Source: Bacillus sp. REN10
GTDB taxonomy: Bacteria; Bacillota; Bacilli; Bacillales; Domibacillaceae
Length of the DNA stretch: 64,000 nucleotides
Assembly (NCBI RefSeq): GCF_016820555.1
Contig: NZ_JADHDW010000001.1
Span: forward strand, 248,001-312,000
Direction: 5' to 3'
This document shows, in pieces, positions 19,346 through 29,764 of the stretch; position 1 is the first letter of the stretch; each line of letters starts with the position of its first letter. Made by a program: the position numbers and the translations under genes. The notes beneath the pieces are model-generated. The model worked only from the letters and a program-made list of their open reading frames with translations, made no database searches and had not been told where the DNA came from.

Positions 19346-19797
19346 TAAATAAGCGGGAGTGTTGACAACTCCTGCTTGTTTGATTGACGAAAAATAAAAA
19401 GCCAGCTTCCCTAAAAGGAAACTGGCTTAGTATGTAATGGAAAGGCCGCGGTTGCCGTACAGTTAATAGAGTTTTAAAACCACCACTCCATAAAGTGGGT
19501 GTTTGCAGAAACGTTCCTATCGTCCTCATTCAAAATGGGGCATGATATTCCTGCTTCAATATAAAACTCCCTATTTCAGCTTAAAGGTTAAAACTTTATT
19601 AAGATTACGCACAACGCAGCTGATAGGACTATATTACATAAAATCATCGGAAAATGCAAATCCAAATTCATTCATGCTTAGCTAACATAGGCAAAAAGGA
19701 TTTTTTATTTAGGAACAAACGTTTCTTTTTGATTTCGTGCACAGATAAATCATGGTATGATACAATGAAGTGTACTGGATAGAAGGGGAGAAACGAA
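19346..19797. other. Non-coding stretch between coxA and ruvA
   Basis: This gap holds no convincing gene. It contains a weak terminator hairpin for coxA (19351-19377, AAGCGGGAGT/ACTCCTGCTT), a second hairpin at 19399-19428 (AAGCCAG...CTGGCTT) whose U-run would be on the minus strand, and the LexA box and promoter of ruvA. In B. subtilis bofC lies in this interval; I see no remnant of it. Short frames at 19335-19529 and 19503-19685 have no ribosome site or recognisable sequence. Confidence 0.6.
19712..19726. promoter_or_regulatory. LexA (SOS) box upstream of ruvAB
   Basis: GGAACAAACGTTTCT fits the Bacillus LexA consensus CGAACRNRYGTTYC at nearly every position. It lies 30 bases ahead of the ruvA extended -10 (TGGTATGAT, 19753-19761). 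ruvAB is part of the LexA regulon in B. subtilis. Confidence 0.8.
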
Positions 19798-20409
19798 GTG
19801 TACGAATATATTAAAGGAAGCGTGGAATTTATTGGACCGGAGTATGTCGTCATTGAAAACGGTGGCATCGGTTATAAAGTGCTCACGCCGAATCCGTTTG
19901 CTTTTTCGAAATTTGAAAAGCAGGTCATTACGATTTATTTGTATCAGCATGTGCGCGAAGATGTACTGGCATTGTACGGCTTTCTTTCGTTAGAAGAGAA
20001 GAGAATGTTTGAGAAGCTGATTTGCGTGTCGGGCATTGGGCCAAAGGGGGCGCTTGCGGTATTGGCCAGCGGGGAACCGCAGCAAGTAATTCATGCGATT
20101 GAACAAGAAGATGAATCGTTTTTAGTGAAGTTTCCAGGTGTCGGCAAGAAAACAGCGCGGCAAATGATTCTTGATTTAAAAGGGAAATTAGCGGATGTTG
20201 TGCCGGAGTATTTTCCTAATTTATTTCAAGCGGAAGAGGATGAAAGAAGAGTCGCTCTTTCTGCTGAGCTGGACGAAGCCATGCTGGCGCTAGAAGCTCT
20301 CGGTTATTCTGAGCGCGAACTTAAAAAGATTAGCGCGAAACTAAAAACGGAAGAAATGACGACTGATCAATATATCCGTAAAGGATTGCAGTTACTCTTG
20401 AATGGTTAA
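19798..20409 (+). CDS. ruvA: Holliday junction branch migration protein RuvA
   Basis: DNA-binding subunit of the RuvAB branch-migration complex (203 residues). N-terminal OB fold ([27 protein letters not shown]), central helix-hairpin-helix pair ([34 protein letters not shown]) and C-terminal domain III that touches RuvB ([15 protein letters not shown]). GTG start after GAAGGGGAG. It forms an operon with ruvB. Confidence 0.98.
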   Translation: MYEYIKGSVEFIGPEYVVIENGGIGYKVLTPNPFAFSKFEKQVITIYLYQHVREDVLALYGFLSLEEKRMFEKLICVSGIGPKGALAVLASGEPQQVIHAIEQEDESFLVKFPGVGKKTARQMILDLKGKLADVVPEYFPNLFQAEEDERRVALSAELDEAMLALEALGYSERELKKISAKLKTEEMTTDQYIRKGLQLLLNG

Positions 20410-20432
20410 ACTGAATGAAGAGGGGTGAAAGA

Positions 20433-21434
20433 ATGGAAGACCGGATCGTCTCTGGAACAGCGGAAATGGCCGAAATGTATGAAGAACAGTCATTGCGTCC
20501 TCAAACATTAAAGCAATACATCGGCCAAGATCAAGTGAAGAACAATCTGGAAATTTTCATTGAAGCCGCCCGTCAGAGAGAAGAAACATTAGATCATGTG
20601 TTATTATATGGACCACCGGGGCTTGGGAAAACAACATTAGCTGCTGTGATCGCCAATGAAATGGGGGTGCAACTGCGAACGACAGCAGGTCCAGCCATTG
20701 AACGTCCAGGTGACTTAGCAGCGGTGTTAACAGCACTTGAGCCAGGTGATGTGTTGTTTATCGATGAAATTCATCGTTTGCCACGTTCGATTGAAGAAGT
20801 GCTTTATCCAGCAATGGAAGATTTTTGCTTAGATATTGTCATAGGGAAAGGGCCAAGTGCTCGTTCTGTTCGTTTGGATTTGCCGCCGTTTACGTTAATT
20901 GGAGCGACGACACGGGCAGGATCATTGTCCGCCCCGTTGAGAGATCGTTTTGGCGTATTAAGTCGATTAGAGTATTACAATGAACAGCAGCTGCAGCAAG
21001 TGGTGCTTCGGACGGCGGATATTTTGGAAACGAAGATGGATGCTCAAGGTGCCGCGGAAATTGCTCGTCGTTCACGCGGGACACCAAGGATTGCGAACCG
21101 TCTATTGAAACGGGTGCGCGATTATGCCCAAGTGCGCGGCGATGGAACGATCAATTTTGAGATCGCCCAAGAAGCATTGGAGCTGCTGCAAGTCGATCGC
21201 CGGGGACTTGATCATATTGACCATAAATTATTAAAAGCGATTATTGAACGTTTTCGTGGCGGGCCTGTTGGAATTGAAACGATTGCCGCAAGCATCGGAG
21301 AAGAAGCGGTGACGATTGAAGATGTATATGAGCCTTACTTGCTGCAAATTGGTTTTTTACAGCGTACACCAAGAGGGCGGATTGTGAGTGAGCTTGTGTA
21401 TCATCACTTCCAAATGGAGGTGCCGAAAGAATGA
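20433..21434 (+). CDS. ruvB: Holliday junction ATP-dependent helicase RuvB
   Basis: AAA+ motor of branch migration (333 residues). Walker [12 protein letters not shown], Walker B FIDEIHRL, sensor GATTRAG and arginine region [11 protein letters not shown], followed by a winged-helix end ([11 protein letters not shown]). The frame opens at ATG 20415, but AGGGGTGAAAG before ATG 20433 and alignment with the B. subtilis start (MDERLVS) favour 20433. It overlaps the next gene by 4 bases. Confidence 0.98.
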   Translation: MEDRIVSGTAEMAEMYEEQSLRPQTLKQYIGQDQVKNNLEIFIEAARQREETLDHVLLYGPPGLGKTTLAAVIANEMGVQLRTTAGPAIERPGDLAAVLTALEPGDVLFIDEIHRLPRSIEEVLYPAMEDFCLDIVIGKGPSARSVRLDLPPFTLIGATTRAGSLSAPLRDRFGVLSRLEYYNEQQLQQVVLRTADILETKMDAQGAAEIARRSRGTPRIANRLLKRVRDYAQVRGDGTINFEIAQEALELLQVDRRGLDHIDHKLLKAIIERFRGGPVGIETIAASIGEEAVTIEDVYEPYLLQIGFLQRTPRGRIVSELVYHHFQMEVPKE

Positions 21435-21637
21435 GCGGGATCGGAAAAACATTGATGCTGCTTGGAGTAGCCATTTTCACGATTGGACTAGTAATGCAAT
21501 TTGTGAAAATTGGCCGCTTACCAGGTGATATTCTCATTAAAAAAGGAAATACGACTTTCTATTTTCCAATCATGACATCGATTCTTGTTAGTGTGGTATT
21601 ATCATTGATTTTTTATGTGGTTGGAAAATGGAAATGA
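21431..21637 (+). CDS. Small membrane protein of the DUF2905 family
   Basis: 68-residue protein with two membrane segments joined by the conserved loop [22 protein letters not shown], the signature of DUF2905. The family regularly follows ruvB in bacilli (YrzS in B. subtilis). No function is known. It starts within the last codons of ruvB and ends 18 bases before the likely queA start, so it is part of the ruvAB-queA-tgt transcript. Confidence 0.88.
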   Translation: MSGIGKTLMLLGVAIFTIGLVMQFVKIGRLPGDILIKKGNTTFYFPIMTSILVSVVLSLIFYVVGKWK

Positions 21638-21655
21638 CAGATAGGGATGAAGAAC

Positions 21656-22684
21656 GTGAAAGTAGAAGATTTTGATTTTTATCTTCCAGAAGATTTGATT
21701 GCCCAAACGCCTTTAAAAGAGCGGGCGGAAAGCCGGTTAATGGTATTAGATAAAGAAACAGGAGCCATCGAGCATCGAGTATTTAAGCAAATCACCGAAT
21801 TTTTGAATCCAGGCGACTGTCTTGTGCTCAATGATACGCGGGTCTTGCCAGCACGTTTATATGGCGTAAAAGCAGAAACCGGTGCTAAAATTGAAGTATT
21901 GCTTTTGAAGCAAGAAGAGGGAGATCGCTGGGAAACACTCGTGAAGCCAGCGAAACGAATTAAAGAAGGAAGTGTCATTTCCTTCGGTGACAGTCGTTTG
22001 ACGGCTACTTGTATCGCTGAGAAAGATCATGGCGGACGCATTCTTGAGTTTTTCTATGAAGGGATTTTCTATGAGGTGTTAGAGGAGCTTGGAGAAATGC
22101 CGCTTCCACCTTACATTAAAGAACAGTTAGATGAGCAAGAACGCTATCAAACGGTGTTTGCGAAAGAGCGTGGTTCAGCAGCAGCACCAACAGCTGGGCT
22201 TCACTTTACCGAACAGTTATTAGATGAAATCCGTGCAAAAGGTGTGCATATTGCATTTATTACGCTTCATGTCGGACTTGGTACGTTTCGTCCCGTTTCG
22301 GTGGATACGATTGAAGACCATGAAATGCATTCGGAGTTTTATCAAGTATCAGAAGAAACAGCTCGTTTAATTCAAGAGGTGAAGGCACAAGGCGGCCGCG
22401 TGATTAGTGTAGGAACAACGTCAACTCGAACGCTAGAAACGGTGGCTCGTGATCATGGTGGAAAGGTTGAAGCAGCGAGTGGCTGGACGGATATTTTCAT
22501 TTATCCAGGTTTCCCGTTTCAAGCGATTGATGGCATGATTACGAATTTCCATTTGCCGATGTCAACGCTGATCATGCTTGTGAGTGCGCTCGCTGGCAAA
22601 GAGCATGTGATGAAGGCGTATGAAGAGGCTGTAGCAAATAAATATCGCTTTTTCAGCTTTGGCGATGCGATGTTAATTAAGTAA
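21656..22684 (+). CDS. queA: S-adenosylmethionine:tRNA ribosyltransferase-isomerase
   Basis: Transfers and isomerises the ribosyl part of SAM onto preQ1 in tRNA, giving epoxyqueuosine. Motifs: [49 protein letters not shown]-like [10 protein letters not shown] and [22 protein letters not shown] 21647 is in frame, but GTG 21656 has AGGGATG 6-7 bases upstream and matches the B. subtilis N-terminus, so I use it (342 residues). tgt follows after 21 bases. Confidence 0.96.
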   Translation: MKVEDFDFYLPEDLIAQTPLKERAESRLMVLDKETGAIEHRVFKQITEFLNPGDCLVLNDTRVLPARLYGVKAETGAKIEVLLLKQEEGDRWETLVKPAKRIKEGSVISFGDSRLTATCIAEKDHGGRILEFFYEGIFYEVLEELGEMPLPPYIKEQLDEQERYQTVFAKERGSAAAPTAGLHFTEQLLDEIRAKGVHIAFITLHVGLGTFRPVSVDTIEDHEMHSEFYQVSEETARLIQEVKAQGGRVISVGTTSTRTLETVARDHGGKVEAASGWTDIFIYPGFPFQAIDGMITNFHLPMSTLIMLVSALAGKEHVMKAYEEAVANKYRFFSFGDAMLIK

Positions 22685-22699
22685 TTAGGAAGGAGCTAA

Positions 22700-23845
<1,146 letters not shown>

Positions 23846-23875
23846 TTTCAATCGTTCTCGGAAAGGGGTGATACC

Positions 23876-24139
23876 ATGCAACAAATTATTATGCTTCTAT
23901 TGATGTTTGTTCTATTCTACTTTTTGCTTATTCGTCCGCAGCAAAAACGTCAAAAAGCGGTAGCAGCGATGCAAAGCAATTTGCAAAAAGGTGACAAAAT
24001 CGTCACAATCGGAGGCCTTCACGGCTTTATCGATGCGATTGATGAAGGAACTGTCGTAATTAAATGTGGAGATGGCAGCCGTCTTACATACGATCGTAAT
24101 GCGATTCGTGAAGTGGTAGAGAAAACAACAACTGTATAA
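23876..24139 (+). CDS. yajC: Preprotein translocase accessory subunit YajC
   Basis: 87-residue single-span membrane protein associated with SecDF. The N-terminal segment MLLLMFVLFYFLLIRPQQKRQK is the YajC hallmark, with RPQQKR at the membrane edge, followed by a small soluble domain (GDKIVTIGGLHGFIDAIDEGTVVIK). AAGGGGTGA ribosome site. It sits next to tgt as in most bacteria; secDF is 3.4 kb downstream. Confidence 0.97.
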   Translation: MQQIIMLLLMFVLFYFLLIRPQQKRQKAVAAMQSNLQKGDKIVTIGGLHGFIDAIDEGTVVIKCGDGSRLTYDRNAIREVVEKTTTV

Positions 24140-24143
24140 GTTG

Positions 24144-24179
24144 AAAAAAGCGTCCTCCGTACAGGAAGGACGCTTTTTT
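24144..24179 (+). terminator. Intrinsic terminator after yajC
   Basis: AGCGTCCT/AGGACGCT stem around a 10-base loop, flanked by A-run and T-run. It ends directly at the tandem repeat array and could also work for the convergent gene on the minus strand. Confidence 0.88.
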
Positions 24180-24180
24180 A

Positions 24181-24282
24181 TCGGCCTTCGCAAGAATAAA
24201 TCGGCCTTCGCAAGAATAAATCGGCCTTCGCAAGAATAAATCGGCCTTCGCAAGAATAAATCGGCCTTCGTACAAGAATAAA
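24181..24282. repeat. 20-base tandem repeat, five units, between yajC and yrzE
   Basis: Four exact copies of TCGGCCTTCGCAAGAATAAA stand head to tail at 24181-24260, followed by a fifth, 22-base copy with TA inserted after TTCG. The array starts at the yajC terminator and ends at the stop codon of the convergent yrzE (24283). There are no spacers, so it is not a CRISPR array. It is probably a variable-number repeat that grew by slippage. Confidence 0.95.
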
Positions 24283-24663
24283 TCAGCTTCCACGCTTTCC
24301 AGATAAGTTGACGCCGAGGATGCCGCCCATCATCGCGGTAATGATGAAACAGCTGTGATAGACAAATTGCTCCCAATGGAAAGGTGCTTGGTAGCCAAGG
24401 GATTGATAGGAGAACATTGTCAGGCTATATAAGACACCTGTTAATCCGCCTGCCATCCAGCCTTTACTTTGAGCGAACTTTCCAGAGATAAATCCTCCTA
24501 GAAACAAAGCGATAAAAGAGGTGACCGTAATCGAAAATTGAACGGAAGACTCTGTTAAAGCACTCCAGCGCAAAATAGAAGAAAATAAGAAGCTGCAAAC
24601 AATGGCAATAATAAAGATAACAGCTGTTCCATACATGACCCCATAACTAAATGACTTCATCAT
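24283..24663 (-). CDS. yrzE: TIGR04086-family membrane protein (YrzE-like)
   Basis: 126-residue membrane protein with four predicted spans. It has small-residue-rich segments such as FIALFLGGFISGKFAQSKGWMAGGLTGVLYS and a conserved-looking GGILGVNLSGK end. The size, topology and place next to yajC fit the TIGR04086 family (YrzE of B. subtilis). Function unknown. Two adjacent ATGs (24663 and 24660 on the minus strand) follow AGGAGGAA. Its stop codon abuts the 20-base tandem repeat. Confidence 0.8.
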   Translation of the reverse strand: MMKSFSYGVMYGTAVIFIIAIVCSFLFSSILRWSALTESSVQFSITVTSFIALFLGGFISGKFAQSKGWMAGGLTGVLYSLTMFSYQSLGYQAPFHWEQFVYHSCFIITAMMGGILGVNLSGKRGS

Positions 24664-24748
24664 ACATTCCTCCTTTATTTTTCTTCATGTTTTTTCAATT
24701 GGTGACCATACTAGTATGTATAGACGATTGAACATGAAGGAGATGGCT

Positions 24749-25390
24749 ATGGTTTATTTAACAATTGTCTTTCGGACGATATTTTTGTATATCGTCATTT
24801 TATTTGTGTTTCGGCTCATGGGCCGAAGGGAAATCGGGGAGCTTAGCATATTGGATTTAGTTGTTTTTTTAATGATTGGTGAGATGGCAGTCATAGCGAT
24901 TGAAGAACCGGGTGAGCCAATCATGCACACAATCGCTCCCATCTTTGTTCTAGCAGTGGTGCAGATTACTTTCGCCTTTATTTCATTAAAAAGTAAGAAG
25001 TTTAGAGAAGTCATTGACGGCAAGCCGGAAATCATCATCTTTCAAGGTAGAATTAATGAACAAGCAATGAGGAGACAACGCTACAATTTTCATGATCTTC
25101 TTCTGCAAATGAGAGAAAAGGATATTCGCCATATTGATCAAGTGGAATATGCCATTTTAGAACCATCAGGTAGCTTATCAATTTTACAAAAAGAAAATAA
25201 ACGAAAAAGCGGAACCTTCACTTTGCCGCTCATACTCGATGGCGATATTCAGTATGAGCATCTGCAAATGATTGAACAAACAGAAGAATGGTTGTTAAAA
25301 GCGTTAAAAAAGAGAGGATATCATAACGCAACCGATATCTCTTTTTGTAGCTTTCATGACGGTCAATTTTTTATTGATGAAAAAGACTAG
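24749..25390 (+). CDS. yrbG: DUF421 membrane protein (YrbG-like)
   Basis: About 213 residues: three N-terminal membrane spans, including FVFRLMGRREIGELSILDLVVFLMIGEMA, then a cytoplasmic DUF421 domain (KPEIIIFQGRINEQAMRRQRYNFHDLLLQMREKDI, VEYAILEPSGSLSIL). The family includes spore proteins such as YetF/YrbG and the SpoVA-linked 2Duf-type proteins, which suggests, but does not show, a spore role. The frame is open from 24716; AAGGAG at 24737 lies 6 bases before ATG 24749, which I take as the start. It converges with spoVB. Confidence 0.85.
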   Translation: MVYLTIVFRTIFLYIVILFVFRLMGRREIGELSILDLVVFLMIGEMAVIAIEEPGEPIMHTIAPIFVLAVVQITFAFISLKSKKFREVIDGKPEIIIFQGRINEQAMRRQRYNFHDLLLQMREKDIRHIDQVEYAILEPSGSLSILQKENKRKSGTFTLPLILDGDIQYEHLQMIEQTEEWLLKALKKRGYHNATDISFCSFHDGQFFIDEKD

Positions 25391-25392
25391 GC

Positions 25393-26928
25393 CTATTTTT
25401 TTCGTCTGAACTTTGCCATATCTTGCTTTGTAATTAAACCTAATAACAGTGCTAGACATCCGTAAATCATAGCTGTAAAGCTAAGACCCAGTAGAAGAAA
25501 GGTGAATCCACTCCATTTGGAGGCAAGAAAATGATTCATCCAGTCGCTTAAAAAGAGAACGGCGATTAAGGTCAAAAGGAATTTTCCATATTGCCGTAAA
25601 TCCAATGACAGCGATATCTTTTTAAAGACACTGGCCAAATGTAAAAGAGTGACGAGCAAAGTGCCGACTGCGATGCCTAATGCTGCGCCATATATCCCAA
25701 ATTGTGGCTGGGAAGCAAAAATATAAATCACCGCTAGCTTTACAACCGCCCCAATGAAGCTGTTCACCATCGCAGTATTGGCTAAGTTTAATGCTTGCAG
25801 TACGGCTTGAAGTGGACCTTGGTAGTAATAAAATAAAAAAAACGGAGCCAATAATTGAATAAACCTTGTACCGTTCGTGGAATGGTACATAAACTGCATT
25901 AGTGGTTCAGCATACAAATATAACAGCAAGACGGCGAGTCCTCCCGAAATTAAACAAAATCGTAGCGCTTCTTGAATGCGATGTTCGAGCAGGCGATGCT
26001 GCTTTTGAGCATACGCTTCACTGATTGCCGGGACGAGAGAAGTAGATAAGGCCAGCGTCACAAAGGAAGGCAAAAACATAACAGGCAAGGCGTATCCCGT
26101 TAGCACCCCATACTCTTTTGTGGCGGTCACAGCAGCCACTCCAGCTATCGCCAAACTATGTGTGACGACGATCGGTTCAAAAAACCAAGAAAGGGAACCA
26201 ATCATTCGGCCTCCTGTCGTTGGAAGAGCCACTTCTAATAATTCCTTCGCTGTTTCTTTGCCGGAATGAATGGCAGTGAAAAAACGATTCCGTAAGCGGA
26301 AATTTTTTTTGATTTTAAACATCGTCAGCAAATAGACAAGGGAAGCTAATTCGCCGATCGCCGCTGCTGTCATTGCTCCTGCTGCTGCATATTCAATGCC
26401 CAGCGGCAAAAATTTCTTCGTTAACACGACAATTAATAAAATGCGTGCGACTTGTTCAATAATTTGGGAATAAGCAGCTGGCTTCATATTTTGTTTTCCT
26501 TGGAAATAGCCCCTGAGAACAGAGGAGATAGCGATGATTGGAATGGTTGGTGTAATCGCTACTAATGGATAATATGTCCGCGGGTCGGTAAATAACACTT
26601 TTGATAAAGCGGGCGCTAGAAATAGTAACAGCGGTGTGAAAATGAGAGATAATGAGAGTGTGATTGTTAGTGAGACAGCAAGAATCTTCTTGACCTTTCC
26701 GTGATTCCCTTTCGCTAAAGCGGTGGCGACGCTTCTAGAGATGGCTACAGGGAGACCAAATTGTGTGATGGTGACGACTAAGATGAAGGTTGGAAAGACC
26801 ATCATATAAAGGCCTACACCCTCCTCTCCGATCAGGCGGGCAATCACAATTCGATTAATAAATCCTAAAATTTTCGTAATTAATATGGAGACCATTAAAA
26901 TCATCGTACCTTTTAAAAACTTCGACAT
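25393..26928 (-). CDS. spoVB: Stage V sporulation protein B, polysaccharide/lipid flippase family
   Basis: MOP-superfamily membrane transporter of 511 residues with about 14 spans, needed for spore cortex formation in B. subtilis. It is related to the MurJ/MviN lipid II flippases. N-terminus GTMILMVSILITKILGFINRIVIARLIGEEGVGLY and the SVLRGYFQGKQNMKPAAYSQIIEQ loop are typical. The upstream minus-strand region contains GCATATACATC, a possible sigma-E -10 (about 26979-26989). It ends 2 bases from the end of yrbG, tail to tail, with no obvious terminator between. Confidence 0.95.
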   Translation of the reverse strand: MSKFLKGTMILMVSILITKILGFINRIVIARLIGEEGVGLYMMVFPTFILVVTITQFGLPVAISRSVATALAKGNHGKVKKILAVSLTITLSLSLIFTPLLLFLAPALSKVLFTDPRTYYPLVAITPTIPIIAISSVLRGYFQGKQNMKPAAYSQIIEQVARILLIVVLTKKFLPLGIEYAAAGAMTAAAIGELASLVYLLTMFKIKKNFRLRNRFFTAIHSGKETAKELLEVALPTTGGRMIGSLSWFFEPIVVTHSLAIAGVAAVTATKEYGVLTGYALPVMFLPSFVTLALSTSLVPAISEAYAQKQHRLLEHRIQEALRFCLISGGLAVLLLYLYAEPLMQFMYHSTNGTRFIQLLAPFFLFYYYQGPLQAVLQALNLANTAMVNSFIGAVVKLAVIYIFASQPQFGIYGAALGIAVGTLLVTLLHLASVFKKISLSLDLRQYGKFLLTLIAVLFLSDWMNHFLASKWSGFTFLLLGLSFTAMIYGCLALLLGLITKQDMAKFRRKK

Positions 26929-26941
26929 CTTTCTCCCTGCC

Positions 26942-26970
26942 TTCTCAAAAAGGATAAATTGCTTTACAAT
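26942..26970 (+). promoter_or_regulatory. Candidate comN promoter
   Basis: TTCTCA and TACAAT separated by 17 bases lie in the spoVB-comN divergent gap. The -35 is poor, so the assignment is tentative. Confidence 0.35.
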
Positions 26971-27036
26971 AAGATGTATATGCCTAAAAGGTGGGCAAGC
27001 ATGACATGTTCATCATAGTTCTTCTAACTAAAGGGG

Positions 27037-27357
27037 ATGAGAAGTTTGGTAAATAAGCACCCTTATGACGTTTATTTTCATCAGCTATTGCCAGTGCTAA
27101 GGAGTAAGGTCGAGGAGTTTCGTCTTTTAAATTATGGGACGATTGATATTCCATCATTATGGGAGTATTTAACGAAGAAGAAGTGGAAGAAACCGGCGGA
27201 AGAGGTTCATATGTATCAGCTCGTGGCCGATATTGTATCGACAAAACCGGTTGATTATATGAATTTTGCTACGGTGGAAGCCTATCGATCACCCAATTGG
27301 CTAGAGGAAGTCAACCACGAAGAACTGCAGGAGCTATTTCGTCCCAAAAAGCCATGA
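27037..27357 (+). CDS. comN: Post-transcriptional regulator ComN (YrzD family)
   Basis: Protein of about 106 residues in the spoVB-secDF interval, where B. subtilis has comN, which controls comE mRNA and binds division protein DivIVA. Recognisable family features are LPVLRSKVEEFRLLNYGTIDIPSLWEYL and VADIVSTKPVDYMNFATVEAYRSPNW. Soluble, no membrane span. The start is uncertain: ATG 27037 or TTG 27046; AAGGGGATG overlaps the ATG and fits the TTG better. A terminator-like hairpin follows at 27409. Confidence 0.8.
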   Translation: MRSLVNKHPYDVYFHQLLPVLRSKVEEFRLLNYGTIDIPSLWEYLTKKKWKKPAEEVHMYQLVADIVSTKPVDYMNFATVEAYRSPNWLEEVNHEELQELFRPKKP

Positions 27358-27366
27358 GGCCATAAA

Positions 27367-27395
27367 TTGACACGAGTTATTTTCTGCTTCATAAT
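27367..27395 (+). promoter_or_regulatory. Strong sigma-A-like promoter ahead of secDF
   Basis: TTGACA (27367-27372) and CATAAT (27390-27395) with a 17-base spacer. Transcription would begin near 27402, only about 7 bases before the hairpin at 27409. Confidence 0.6.
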
Positions 27396-27408
27396 AGTTT
27401 TGTTGAGG

Positions 27409-27438
27409 AATTCTGGTATCCTTTTACCAGAATTTTTT
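27409..27438 (+). terminator. Hairpin with T-run between comN and secDF
   Basis: Perfect 10-base stem AATTCTGGTA/TACCAGAATT, 6-base loop, followed by T residues. It can terminate comN mRNA. If the promoter at 27367 is real, the same hairpin lies at the extreme 5' end of secDF mRNA. Confidence 0.85.
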
Positions 27439-27499
27439 AAATGAGTAAGGACTATTCCATATTTTTCGAGTTTTATATGGCTAAGGAGGAAGTTACATA

Positions 27500-29764
27500 A
27501 TGGTAAAACGCAGCCGGATCGTAGCCTTTTTTCTCATTGTGCTATTACTTGCTAGTACCATTGGGCTTACGGCGAAGGATATTGTAAAGGATATTAAGCT
27601 TGGTTTAGACCTTCAAGGCGGATTTGAAGTCCTTTATGAAGTAAAGCCGATGAAAGAAGGGCAGAAAATCACCAAGGATGTGGTGGCTGATACCGTCGAT
27701 GCGCTGGATAAGCGGATAAACGTGTTGGGGGTCAGTGAGCCGAACATTCAAGTAGAAGAAGGCAACCGCATTCGCGTGCAGCTTGCAGGGGTGGAGAACC
27801 AAAATGAAGCGCGCAAGCTTTTATCCACTCAAGCAAACTTAAGTTTCCGAGATGTCAATGATAAGCTGATGATGGACGGACAAGATATTGTTCGGAATGG
27901 AACGAAGCAGTCATTTGACCAAAATGGGAAACCGAGTGTAGCGGTGAAGCTAAAGGATAAGAAAAAGTTTAAAGAAGTAACGGAACATATTTTAGGGTTA
28001 GCGCCGATGAACCAGATGGTCATTTGGCTAGACTTTGAAGAAGGTAAAGATTCCTATATAAAGGAAGCTCAAAAGAAAAATCCGAAATTTATTTCTGCAG
28101 CGACGGTTGGAGAAGTATTTGACACAAACGAAGTGAGTATTACAGGGGATTTTACTTTAGAAGAAGCGAAAAATCTGGCTTCGATTTTAAAGGCTGGTGC
28201 TTTACCAGTTAAATTAGACGAGATTTATTCTACTTCGGTTGGGGCTTCTTTCGGAGAAAAAGCGCTTGATCAGACAGTGCTTGCCGGAATTGTGGGCGTG
28301 GCGATTATTTTCTTATTCATGATTCTCTATTATCGCTTGCCAGGATTTGTAGCAACCATTACGTTGTCTGTTTATATTTATTTAATCCTATTAGTGTTTG
28401 ACTGGATGAACGGGGTACTCACCTTGCCTGGTATTGCCGCCCTCATCCTCGGGGTCGGTATGGCGGTTGATGCCAATATTATTACGTATGAGCGAATTAA
28501 AGAGGAAATTAAAGTAGGACGTTCGATTAAAGCGGCGTTTAAAGAAGGAAATAAAAACTCTTTCTTTACGATTTTAGATGCAAACCTCACAACGATTTTA
28601 GCAGGGGCGGTTCTGTTTTATTTCGGTACAAGCTCGGTTAAAGGGTTTGCGACAATGCTCATTATTAGTATCATTGTCAGCTTTATTACAGCCATTTGGG
28701 GCTCGCGTCTTCTTCTTGGCTTATTCGTTCAAAGCGAGTTGTTTAAAAGTAAGCCAGGTTGGTTTGGCGTCAATAAAAAAGATATTAAAGACATTAGTGA
28801 AAACTATGATACGCTTGATTTACCAACGAAATTTGATCGCTTCGATTTCGTGAAACACCATCGTAAGTTTTTTACTGCTTCGATTGTAGCGATCATTGCT
28901 GGAATGATTGTGCTAAGTGTGTTCCGTTTAAACCTTGGCATTGATTTCTCAAGTGGAACGCGCATGGAAATTATGGCAAATAAACCATTGACAGAAGAAG
29001 TGATTCAAACAGAATTAGAAAAAATGAATTTAACAACAGAAGACATTGTTATTTCTGGTGAACAAAAAGATGTGGGAGTTGCTCGATTTAAAGAAGCTCT
29101 GTCGCAAAAAGAAGTTGCTCAAGTAAAGGATCATTTTGCGAAACTGTATGGCAACGAACCGAGCATTAGCACGGTATCACCGGTCGTTGGGAAGGAATTA
29201 GCCAAAAATGCGATGAAAGCATTAGCGATCGCTTCTGTGGGAATCGTGTTATATGTTACGCTTCGATTTGAGATATACATGGCTTTAGGCGCGATTATCG
29301 CCTTGTTGCATGATGCCTTTTTCATTGTTGCTTTCTTCAGTTTAACTCGTTTGGAAGTAGACATTACCTTTATTGCAGCAGTCTTAACGATTGTCGGTTA
29401 CTCGATCAATGATACCATCGTCACGTTTGACCGGATGCGTGAGAATTTAGCAAAAAAACGAAAAATCAAAACCGAACAAGAACTAGAAGATATCGTGAAC
29501 AGCAGTTTGCGTCAAACATTAACGCGCTCCGTGAATACGGTATTGACAGTCGTTATTACGGTTATCGCATTGCTTGTGTTAGGAAGCAGTTCGATCTTGA
29601 ACTTCTCTATTGCGCTATTAGTAGGTCTGATTTCTGGAACATACTCTTCCCTATTCATCGCCGCTCAATTATGGCTCGTATGGAAGAAGAAAGAATTGAA
29701 GAAAAAGGGCACACTCATTACGTATAAAGAGAAAAAACAATGGAGCGACGAACCGCAAGTGTAA
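27500..29764 (+). CDS. secDF: Fused protein translocase SecDF
   Basis: Proton-driven accessory component of Sec secretion; SecD and SecF are fused in one 754-residue chain as in B. subtilis. The SecD half opens with a membrane span and GLDLQGGFEVLYEV, the P1 periplasmic-type domain, then six-span block with GVGMAVDANIITYERIKEE. The SecF half starts near residue 450 (RKFFTASIVAIIAGM, LGIDFSSGTRMEI) with VGYSINDTIVTFDRMREN. ATG start after AAGGAGGAAG. A structured repeat begins just past its stop codon. Confidence 0.98.
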   Translation: MVKRSRIVAFFLIVLLLASTIGLTAKDIVKDIKLGLDLQGGFEVLYEVKPMKEGQKITKDVVADTVDALDKRINVLGVSEPNIQVEEGNRIRVQLAGVENQNEARKLLSTQANLSFRDVNDKLMMDGQDIVRNGTKQSFDQNGKPSVAVKLKDKKKFKEVTEHILGLAPMNQMVIWLDFEEGKDSYIKEAQKKNPKFISAATVGEVFDTNEVSITGDFTLEEAKNLASILKAGALPVKLDEIYSTSVGASFGEKALDQTVLAGIVGVAIIFLFMILYYRLPGFVATITLSVYIYLILLVFDWMNGVLTLPGIAALILGVGMAVDANIITYERIKEEIKVGRSIKAAFKEGNKNSFFTILDANLTTILAGAVLFYFGTSSVKGFATMLIISIIVSFITAIWGSRLLLGLFVQSELFKSKPGWFGVNKKDIKDISENYDTLDLPTKFDRFDFVKHHRKFFTASIVAIIAGMIVLSVFRLNLGIDFSSGTRMEIMANKPLTEEVIQTELEKMNLTTEDIVISGEQKDVGVARFKEALSQKEVAQVKDHFAKLYGNEPSISTVSPVVGKELAKNAMKALAIASVGIVLYVTLRFEIYMALGAIIALLHDAFFIVAFFSLTRLEVDITFIAAVLTIVGYSINDTIVTFDRMRENLAKKRKIKTEQELEDIVNSSLRQTLTRSVNTVLTVVITVIALLVLGSSSILNFSIALLVGLISGTYSSLFIAAQLWLVWKKKELKKKGTLITYKEKKQWSDEPQV

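Noticed and set aside
24181-24282. Possible CRISPR array
   Set aside because: Units are directly contiguous with no spacers and there are no cas genes; it is a simple tandem repeat.
23912-24376. 154-residue minus-strand frame across yajC and the repeat
   Set aside because: It is antisense to yajC and open only because the 20-base repeat has no stop codons; no ribosome site or family resemblance.
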